Assembly: GCA_015183035.1 (NCBI GenBank) | Contig: JACZZP010000017.1 | Span: 496,001-560,000, forward strand | DNA length: 64,000 nucleotides | Reading direction: 5' to 3' | DNA from: Meloidogyne chitwoodi | Taxonomy: Eukaryota > Nematoda > Chromadorea > Rhabditida > Meloidogynidae | Part shown: positions 53,669 to 64,000 of the stretch, one piece after another | How the letters are laid out: every line of letters begins with the position of its first letter | Numbering within the stretch: the first letter of the stretch is position 1 | Position numbers and translations under genes: made by a program | The notes under the pieces: generated by a model | Told to the model about the DNA's origin: nothing | The model's database searches: none | What the model saw: only the letters and a program-made list of their open reading frames with translations

Positions 53669-54224
53669 TTTCCCGTAGATAAGTATTTTCCATCACTATT
53701 TTGTTTTTGTAATTTGCTTTGTTTATCAATGATAGCAACGATGAAGAAGGTTTCAGCAATAGTTCATTACAAGTTCTTTCTTCATTTTGATTTTCCTCTT
53801 CTTTATTCGTTTCTTCAATAATTAATTTTTTAGAATCAGAATTTGTTTGTTTAATAATATTAGTTTCTTTACTATTATCATCCTTTTTATTACTTTTATT
53901 CTCATTATTTGATTTTTCATTATTTGTTTGTTTAATAATATTAATTTCTTTTAGTTGAGTTGGCTCTTTATCTTTATTTCGAAAAACAAAAATCCAGATT
54001 AGCAAGTTGATAATTACTGATAAAGCTCTTAAAATTTATTAAATAGTTAATTAATTTATTTTTTAAACTTACATTATTATTATTATTCCCAGCAAATTAG
54101 ACCAATTATGATGCCAAGTCCTGCATTCTTTATCGTATTGTCATTTAGTATTGTAACAAACCCATCAGCCAATACATGTTTGCCTAGAATTGCGATGATT
54201 TGTAAAAATGAAGCAGATAGCATT
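53669..54224 (-). pseudogene. 3' exons of the same membrane protein, right arm (frameshifted)
   Basis: The same exons as 52461-52977 in opposite orientation, plus about 40 bp of upstream exon from an acceptor TTTCAG at 54225 (MLSASFLQIIAILGK). One base is missing relative to the left arm in AATTTGCTGGG versus AATTCTGCTGGG (about 54090), so the membrane helix runs into TAA. The second exon, 53669-54038, remains open and nearly identical to the left arm. Confidence 0.6.
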
Positions 54225-54372
54225 CTGAAATGAAGAATAAGAATCGGCAACAAAAGAAACAAATAAAAGAAGTTTTATATTGTTTTGTGCTGATTTATCG
54301 CTTTTATAGTACTTAATTTAGTTTTATAATATTTTTATTTTTAATTGCCCTTTGAAATGAAACTTTCAAATT

Positions 54373-54506
54373 GGGTACAGCCCGACTAGTCGCCGGCCGA
54401 CTTGTCGCGGGCCGATTGGACGCGCAATAGTATGTTAAACAAAGAGAAGTAGAGATAAAGTGGAAACTAGAGAGCGAGTCGGCAGGCGTCCAGTCGGGCG
54501 TTTCCC
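54373..54506. mobile_element. Small Mutator-like MITE, 134 bp
   Basis: Ends GGGTACAGCCCGACT and AGTCGGGCGTTTCCC are inverse with mismatches, and an exact 9-bp duplication TTTCAAATT lies at 54364-54372 and 54507-54515. A 9-bp duplication fits Mutator-like elements. The interior is GC-rich (CGCCGGCCGACTTGTCGCGG). Confidence 0.75.
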
Positions 54507-54515
54507 TTTCAAATT

Positions 54516-55928
54516 AAAGAATTAATGAACCTGTAAATTAACTCATAGTTGAGTACGTAAACTAATTTTTTCTCATTCGGCTTTAAGAATCGGAAATTTT
54601 TTCTGAATCAGACAAATTAATTTAATAGAGAAAGAAATATGTAGATCAAGGCGACAAAACGACTATTTTTCAAAGAAAATCGAGTGTCGTTCCGGTACAC
54701 GACAATTAGCCATGGCCACGTAGCCGACTAGCCGCAAAGACAATTAGCCATCACAGGCTAAATTTGTGAATTTCATGTATGTGTTTCATGTGTTTTTAAC
54801 TCTGTGCACTCTCCAATAAAGGCCCTCGTTGGGCGGCTAAATTTTTAGTTTTTTGTCCAAAATTTTATTTGTAAAAAAAACATTTTAAATAAAAAATGTA
54901 AAAAAGCATTGTTTTTTTATGACAAAATTATTTATTTATTTTTAAAAATGACAGTCACAAAATTAAAAAAGTGTGTGTTTTTTTTAGATTAAAGGGCGGA
55001 AAAATGAACGGAGCTCTCAAATATTTTTTTTAAAAAAGTAGTAAAGAATTTTCTTTTGGATTTTTAATAAGGAAAGAGATAAATTACTCATCTATTTTTT
55101 AATTATTAAAAAAGAGGGGTGCAACAAAAGAGATATTTTTTATAAAATAAAATACATTAAATTAATAATAATCATTTAGAAAATCAATATAAATTCAAAA
55201 ATCATTATTTTATAATCAAAAAAATTTAAGGTTTATTTTATGGCTTTCTGGATATTAAAAAAAAATATTTTTTCATCCTTAATATTTTTAAAAGTTGAGA
55301 ATATATATTGATCCTCTATACAAATATAATTAATTAAATATTATTGATTGTAAAAAAGGACAAAAGTACTCTCCAAAACAATTCCCATACTTTTTAAATT
55401 TTCTAGAGATAAATATTTCATCGAAAATTAATTAAAAAAATTTTTTTAATTAATTCACACATACTAAATTTTCGAGTACTTTATAAATTTTCCAGATTTT
55501 ACTAAAAAGAACATAAATTTAAAATAAGAGAGATATTAAAAATTAAAAAAAAACCTTAAAAAATCGGATTTTTTAAAACAAAAAAAAAAGCAAAATTTGA
55601 AAGATAAAAATGTTAATGGTGATAAAAACAAGCGGAAATGTCAGAGGCGCGTGGGGTGGAGTCACTCACATAGACAGCAATGAAAAAATTAATTTAAAAT
55701 TAATAATAAAAAAACAAGTCTGGGAGTCTTTAAATATATTTATCTCTCTCTTTCCTTCATATCTTTTCACTTAAAATATTTAAATAATAAAAAATAAAAA
55801 TTTACAGCCCTTCAACTATTAAAAATTATTTAAAAAATATTTGTAAAATAAGAGAGAGATTTGCTGTCAAAAAAAATAAAACAAGATTTTTATCGTTTGA
55901 AAAATTCGATACCTTTTTTATTTTCTGT
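54516..55928. other. Non-coding AT-rich interval
   Basis: No convincing exons. A GC-richer patch with repeated ACAATTAGCCAT and CCGACTAGCCGC (54690-54750) may be another transposon remnant. The rest is homopolymer-rich and includes the 3' flank of the G-beta gene. Confidence 0.5.
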
Positions 55929-57853
<1,925 letters not shown>

Positions 57854-57861
<8 letters not shown>

Positions 57862-58051
57862 TGTTGCTATATTCTAATTTATTGTCTTTCAGGTCAACTA
57901 CAATGCCAAAAGAAAAAAGCACTTCAAGTGCTTTGTAGTATCTTCTATTTTTTAATAAAGTGAAGGTTTGGTTATCCAATGGACTTGCTAAAAACAATTT
58001 TTTTAATTGAACGAAAATCAAAACGAGAAAACAAAGAACATTTTTAATCAT
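57854..58051 (-). other. 65-codon ORF overlapping the gpb-1 start
   Basis: Starts MIKNVLCFLVLIFVQLKKLF (hydrophobic) and ends NNE with a TGA that overlaps the gpb-1 ATG in another frame. If the gpb-1 mRNA starts upstream of 58051 this is an overlapping uORF; if a spliced leader is added downstream it is irrelevant. It may equally be chance. Confidence 0.25.
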
Positions 58052-61000
58052 TAAAATAAATCAATTTCAATTGGGGATAAATATGTATTCTCTGACCCAT
58101 TTGTTCAGAAAACAGATTTCTAAAAACACAAAAACAAACACATTTTAGTATTTTAATATTCTTTTCTCTAATAAAAATAATAAAAAAATTAAATAAATGT
58201 TTACCTTAAACCAAATGATAAGTGAATGATTATGTTGTTGTAATAGATGTGTTACAATCAATAAAGAAGAAAATGATCGATGGGAGAAAATAAAATTTAA
58301 AAGTCGATACCGCAAATTTAACTGGGAAAAAAGATCTAAAATAATATAACAAAGGTAATATTTAATAAAATGCAGAAACATTTTAAAACAAAAAAAAAGA
58401 GAAATTCGCGAAGAAAGATTTTTTGTGTTAATAGCCTAGTTTAGTTGTATATGAGGCGTGTGATTTTTCTCAAAAAATTTTTTTCTCATAAATTCTCAAA
58501 AACAGGAAAAGCCAAAAATGGAAATTTTTGCAGATTTTTAAGTGTAGTTTAAACTTGAATCAAAATTGATTAAATAATAGAGACTCAAAGAAATTAAATA
58601 AAAGAATGACAATAGAGTATCATTTACATTTCTGTAAGAGAATAAAAGAGTTTTTAATGTTCTAAAGTTCAGATGAAAAACAGTTTATTTTAAATGAATA
58701 ATTAAATGGAAGAACAGAATTATTTAAAAGCATGTATTAAAGACTTTTTGTTGAAAAAATAAATATATTTTTTAATAAACAAATTTAGAAAAAATTTTTT
58801 TAACTATTTTTTTATCAATAAATATAAAGGAAAAAAACATTTTAAAAAATAGTTTGAAATGTATATATATATTTATTTATGTAGTAGTAGTAGCTCTATA
58901 TTTATGAAAAGACAAGAGTGTGGTGTATTCACTGAAAAGAGGGGAGTAAAATAAATATTGAGGAAGGTTTTATTCTTGACTGTGTATATGGCAATATTAG
59001 GATAAACAAAGACATACACACAAATTTGAGGCAATATTGCCTTTAGGAGATGTCGAGAAAAGGTTTTTTGAGTCTGCGAATTTTTTATACACTACAATAA
59101 ATAAAAGAGAAAAGAAAAGAAAAATCAATAGATGAATGGCTATAATTAATATTATAATAATTATGCGCGAATTGTCTTTTTGCTTTAGAATAGTAACAAA
59201 AATATGTTTAAAATAAGAATTATCAACAAAATAAATCAAAGCAATCAAAGCAAAAACAATAAATTAAATTCAAAACAATTGTAATACTCTAATGAGAAGT
59301 TAGAGATTTTCTTTTTATAAAAGTAGACATTATGTCAATAAAATGGAAGTATAAATTATTTACTGTTTTTTACATAAATCATGTACTAAGGCAAAATATA
59401 TACAAATAGATATAGTCAAAAAAAGCTTTGATAACAATACATTAAATAGAGAAAACATGCTTTTTGTGAAAGAAACTAGCTTAAACAAAGTTTAGAGAAG
59501 CTATATGTTTACACAACTGCCCAGCTTGTGTGTGTCTAACAATCAGAGTAAATATGTTTATTTATTTCTTTTTTTCTCTGCTCTATTATATTTCTCTAAG
59601 CATATTTCTTTATATTTTTAAATATTAGCTTAAAAACGTTTTTCTCTTTTAATTTCCAACTGCACCATTTTGCAGAGTCCTCTTGTTTCGATGTCCTATA
59701 ATTTTTTCTTTTATATTTCCTTTCTTCTTCCCATTGGATTACAGGCAGTCGATATATAAATATGACGATTGGGGAAGAAAAAGGAAAATGGTAGAAAAAT
59801 GAAAAAAGAAAAAGCTTAAAAATATAAAAAAGGAAATGAATGAAATTTTTAGAAAATAAAGTATAATAGCTAGTAATTGTTTCTTTAAAAAATCGTTAAA
59901 TATTTATGTTGATATTAGAATATATTGGAAAATTTATTGGAAAAAATAATTAAATAAAAAAATTTTTTTATGAGAAATAAAAATTACACACTTGGAAAAT
60001 AAAAAAAAATTTTAAAAATTCGAAATTTCGTGAAATTACCTAAAAAATTTTTATAAAATATGAAAAGCTAAATTCGAAAATGAATTGTTCTGATTCAAAG
60101 TGTCCAGTTTTGAAGTGTCCTAATCCCGAAACTAAACTCTATTTTTCTTCGTTTTGAGATTTTAAAAAAGCTTAATTAAATTTAAATTAAACTTTATTTA
60201 AAAAATATTAAAAAAAACATTTGGTAATAACCTGTGAATTATTTAAATATTTAAATCTGACAGGCTTCGAACCTTTTGATTTCTTTTTTTTCTCTTATTT
60301 AAACACTAAAACTTCTTTTTTCACATATTCAACTTTTGTTTTTTTTTCAAAATTAACTATCATTTTCTTAAAGAAATAAAAATAGAAAATATATTTATTT
60401 AAAATTAAATAAAAATATTATTGTAATGATTTATTATTATTTACAAAAACTATAAATAAAAATAAATTTTCTAAATTTAGAAAAAATAAATTAAAGTACA
60501 AAGATTAAAATAAATAAAATTATTATTAATAATGGGATAATATTTTTAAATAATATAATTAATTTATTTATTTTAATATGAATATTTCAATAATTTTTGG
60601 AATTTTTAAAATTTGGATAATAATAGGGAAAATTAAAAAAATAAAAAAAAATACAAAATTTTATTTGAATTAAAAATTAAATAATAAGGACAGATTATAT
60701 AAAAATTAGAAAAAACGGAATAACTTAGAGTGAAATAAAAAAAAAATTAAAAGAAGAAATAAAATAAATAAATTTAAATTCTACCTTTAATATATTTTTT
60801 AAACATGTGACTTAAATTTAAAAAAAAAAGAAAAGTTTGTTTGTGTTTTATGTAGTTAAAAAATATAGAGAGAAGAAAAAGCTGCAAAAAAAAACAAGTA
60901 CTTTTACATAAAAGAAAAAAATAAAATTATTTTTAAAATAAAATAAAAAAAAATATAATTCTTCCCGACAAAATACGTCATTCATTTTAAGGTTTTTATT

Positions 61001-61252
61001 ACTGCACAACTGACTACTAAAAATTTACATCACATAAATATAAAAATAAAAATATATATTTTTGTTCTAGTCCAACCAAGAGCTTTTAGAATAATACTCT
61101 TTAAATGTATGAAGTAGAAAAGCTTCTTCTCTCTCTGCCTTTTTTCTCTTTTTTTCCCATTATTTTTTTTTAAATAAAGAAAAACAATATTTTTTAATGA
61201 ATTTTGAAGAAAAAATCAAAAAAATATTTTGTGGAAAAATAATAATAATTGT

Positions 61253-61321
61253 GTCCAAATGTCCAGACTGTCCAAATGTTCAAACTGTCCAAATGTCCAA
61301 ACTGTCCAAATGTCCAGTCCA
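61253..61321. repeat. Short tandem repeat, unit about 17 bp
   Basis: About four units of the form ACTGTCCAAATGTCCAA with single-base variation. Confidence 0.85.
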
Positions 61322-62055
61322 ATTAAATATTTAAAAAGAAAGTTTATTTTAGTTTAAAACTTTAATGAATGGATCAAAGTCGGGATTTTACCATGTTCCA
61401 AAATCCCGACTTATTTGGAATTCGGGATTTGTCGGGATTTATCCAATAAAATCCTTATATTAAAAAAAAAATTCCCTAATATCGGAATTTCGGAAATGCT
61501 GTTTTGTTGACCTCTAATATAGTCACGAAATTTATTATTTTATCACGCGAAAAGATGTTTTGTTTTTTTACTTGTTTATTAAATTGTAAATAAATATTAA
61601 ATACAAAATAAATATAAAGTAAAATAAAGTAAAATAAAAATTAAAAAACTTTATAAAACAAAATATAATTAGAAGTAATATTTATTTATTTAAATATTTA
61701 TTTATTTCTTTTTGTTTTTTTTAAAGAAAAATCAAAGATTAAATAAAAAATATATTCTAAGAACAAAAATCTAAAAAAAAACTAAATGTGTTTATTTATT
61801 TATTTGGAGTAAAAATTAAAGAAAAGCCATAAATCCCTTTCATTTTTTTCTTTATTTAAATAATCTTAATTTATTTCTCTCTTACAAATTAATTTCTTTT
61901 TTTAAACAAAATTAGAAAAAAATCTACCCTAATTTGGTTAAAATAAAAATTGATAAATTAATTTAAAATAAAAAAAAATAATTTAAATTCTTAATAAAAC
62001 AATTTAAAAATGTTTAAAAACAAAATAAAAAAATTAACGTCAAAATAAAACAAAA

Positions 62056-62132
62056 GGGACCACAAAAGGATCCGAACCAAAGCAAGTCAATGATCGTAGG
62101 CAAATGCGTTAGCCACTACACCACTGACAACC
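62056..62132 (-). repeat. tRNA-like degenerate element
   Basis: On the minus strand, CAGTGGTGTAGTGGCTAACGC (an A-box match with D-arm layout) is followed 35 bp later by GGTTCGGATCC (B box with one change). The acceptor and anticodon stems do not pair, so it is scored as a tRNA pseudogene or SINE head. Confidence 0.55.
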
Positions 62133-63392
62133 TTACTGGGACTTAGTTTTTTTTATATTTAATTCTGGAAATTATTAATAAAATAATGAAAATAATTAAA
62201 AATAAAAGGTATTTGTTTTTATTAAAATATTTAAATAATATTTCTTTTGTTTTTTAAATCTATTTACGTAATTAAAAATGTTATCCTCTTCCTTTGATAT
62301 TTTTTTTACTTTGTGACGCAATCTCGTCTTTTTTGTATTTACCCCATTTTTTATATTTTTATTGCCATTTTTGACGGCAACTCAAAAAGAGAAAAAGAAA
62401 AAGATGAGTTGGGTAAAAGCTGTTATTTAAGCACATATATTTATAAATATATGACAATTATTTATAAATATATAAATAAATACCTGACAAATATTTAAAA
62501 AAATAATAATCCTTTTTAAAAAAAAGAGAGAGAAAATAGAGGTAAAAATAATAAAGGATTGTTGGCAATCTATACAATATTTTAGTAAATTGTTGATACT
62601 AATAATAATGATAAAATAAAAAAATTATTAAAAAAAGAAATATTTTAAAATTAAAAAGAAAAAATTCTAATTAAAAAAATTCAAGGGTTTATTTAAATTA
62701 ATTTAAAAAATTCTACTTTTTTAATATAATTATATCAATTACCAATAAATAATTTTTTAGGTTTGCAGAAAATAAAATTAGTGTTTTACCACCCTCGTTT
62801 AAATAAATTAAAAGAAATAAACGAACGAATATTAAAAAAAAAAGAGAGAAAATAATGTTTAAACAATAAAAATAAAATTGTCATGGTAACGGTAATAAAT
62901 GAAAAAAATGAACAAAATAATAATTTTAATATAGCAACCAATAAAAAATGTTTTAAAATAATGTGAAGGTGTTAAAATAATTATTTAATTTTCTTAGTAT
63001 ATATTAATAAATGTTTTTATTTACTAAAGTATCAGAAAAATAAAAATAAAATAGTATGAGAAAATACAAATAAATAATTATAAAAGTAATTCTGGTTTTA
63101 TTATTTTCAAGTTTATTTTTAAAACAATTCTGATAAATTGAAAAAAATTAAACTTGAAATCAGAATTAATTGTAAACTTGAAAAATATTAAAATCAGAAT
63201 TTTCAAGTTTGTTCAAGTTATTTTATTTCAAGTTTGTTAAAGTTATTTTATTTCAAGTTTGTTAAAGTTATTTTATTTCAAGTTTAATTAATTTATAAAT
63301 AATTCAAAATTTCAGTAATAGAAATTAATACCAAAATGAGCGCTTATTTTCTAGATTCTAAATAATTTTAATTATAAAAATAAATATAATTA

Positions 63393-63466
63393 CCGTATTT
63401 CCTCGATTAATTACCCTGGGTAATTAATTTTTCAACCTATCGCTAGAGGGGGTAATTAATCGAGGT
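63393..63466. mobile_element. TIR-like hairpin CCTCGATTAATTACCC
   Basis: CCTCGATTAATTACCC (about 63400) and GGGTAATTAATCGAGG (about 63450) are inverse, preceded by CCGTATTT. It lies about 100 bp upstream of a pogo-like transposase exon and could be its 5' terminal structure or an independent MITE. Confidence 0.6.
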
Positions 63467-63556
63467 GGGGCAATTAATGGAGGGAGGGCAATTATATTTT
63501 CAACACATTTTTGAGGTAAATAGGTAGTTGACTGCCTACCTGTCTGCAAAGGAAAT

Positions 63557-64000
63557 TTGCAGAGCACAGGCAATATTTGCTTTTTTGGCGTTAGGAGAAG
63601 GGCACGCTTATTTTTCCTTCTCCGTTATAATATGCCTTTTGGCACTTGGAAAGAAAGGGATGCATCTGGAAATCCTAAGCCACCATCATTGGATATTGTT
63701 CTTGATTGGGTTTACAAATCCTGGTTGGAACTTTCTAACGACGTTATCATCAAATCATTTTTGGGTTTTTTTAATTTTCATTTTCTTATATTTTAATAAT
63801 TTCAGCTTGTGGACTTTCAAATTCACTTGATGGTTCAGAAGATGATTTAATAGCATGTTTCAAACCTAATGGTTCTATTGGTGAGAAGGGACTTGAAATT
63901 CTTTCTGAAATGCGTACAAAATCAAATGCAACCGATTGTCAGCAAACACAAATTGAGAATGATGAATTTGATGACGAGGATGGCTATGGTGTTGATCTCA
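63557..64000 (+). CDS. Pogo/Tigger-like transposase, C-terminal part, truncated by window
   Basis: An exon ending at 63764 carries PFGTWKERDASGNPKPPSLD and VLDWVYKSWLELSNDVIIKS. It joins in frame (phase 1) to an exon from 63806 with ACGLSNSLDGSEDDLIACFK and onward to the window edge. The segment WxxxxWxxxxxxxIxxSFxxCGLSNxLDGSEDD is typical of the end of the DDE region in pogo/Tigger-type transposases and related domesticated genes. The 5' end is unclear; the open frame reaches back to an ATG at 63557. The gene continues beyond the window. Confidence 0.65.

Larger units (their letters stand above)
52460..54181. repeat. Inverted duplication, about 520-bp arms, 680-bp spacer
   Basis: Arms about 52460-52980 and 53663-54181 are inverse copies at high identity. 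Both contain CATGTATTGGCTGATGGG at the outer end and GGGAAAATGTAT at the inner end, and both carry the same pair of 3' exons. The spacer holds exons of a different minus-strand sequence. Confidence 0.9.
58052..63380. other. Long AT-rich non-coding interval
   Basis: More than 5 kb with no supportable exon on either strand. It contains a short tandem repeat (61253-61321), a CGGGATTT hairpin patch (61378-61440) and a degenerate tRNA-like element (62056-62132). A triplicated AAGTTATTTTATTTCAAGTTT-like minisatellite lies at 63195-63285. Upstream control of gpb-1 is expected in its left part. Confidence 0.6.

Noticed and set aside
62056..62132. Functional tRNA gene
   Set aside because: A and B boxes are good, but neither the acceptor nor the anticodon stem pairs; recorded only as a degenerate element.

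Overview
The window is eukaryotic nuclear DNA from a very AT-rich nematode genome. Genes are split by many short introns, mostly 40-60 nt, with AT-rich acceptors such as TTTTTAG and TTTAAAG. The gene set and style fit a plant-parasitic tylenchid, most simply a root-knot nematode (Meloidogyne); that is inference from style, not a species call. Exon coordinates below were worked out by eye from conserved protein sequence and GT/AG signals, so most boundaries are good to the base but not transcript-verified.

Layout, left to right. 101-5844 (-): 22 exons of a ClC chloride channel whose 3' end runs off the window. 5993-6065 (-): tRNA-Val(AAC). 7320-7967: a Merlin-like DNA transposon remnant. 8516-9640: a very clean 1.1 kb palindrome beside a degraded fragment of the neighbouring genes. 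9682-14704 (-): three closely packed genes, likely an operon: mrpl-37, a 71-residue NDUFA1 (MWFE) complex I subunit in three tiny exons, and an unrecognised 730-codon protein. 15279-18096 (-): an RRM protein with a possible HEPN-like C-terminal region, its intron holding a 610 bp terminal-inverted-repeat element. 18325-22132 (-): two tandem beta-tubulin genes sharing a homogenised 3' part. 22880-23922 (+): a 207-residue helical protein. 24029-25971 (-): two charged low-complexity proteins. 26396-27242: a second palindrome made of two copies of the last exons of a membrane protein.

27281-33173 carries three recognisable housekeeping genes: OST48 (DDOST), mitochondrial enoyl-CoA reductase (MECR) and the ring-finger ligase RNF121. 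About 4 kb of gene-poor AT-rich DNA follows. 37141-51842 (+) is one large 28-exon gene for a type I membrane protein with an EGF-like module, three TIL modules, three DOMON-like modules, a probable SEA module, one transmembrane helix and a cytoplasmic tail. Its introns are packed with transposon remnants, including a three-level nest with readable target-site duplications. 52460-54224 is a third large inverted duplication, again of 3' exons of a membrane protein. 55929-57861 (-) is the G-protein beta subunit (gpb-1 type). 58052-63380 is non-coding AT-rich sequence, and the right edge enters a pogo-like transposase.

Two themes deserve follow-up. First, three large inverted duplications within 64 kb each involve or adjoin terminal exons of genes, which is either a real fold-back duplication process or an assembly artefact. 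Second, the tandem beta-tubulins differ at residue 198, one with Ala and one with Glu, and both have Tyr at 200, the positions known for benzimidazole resistance.
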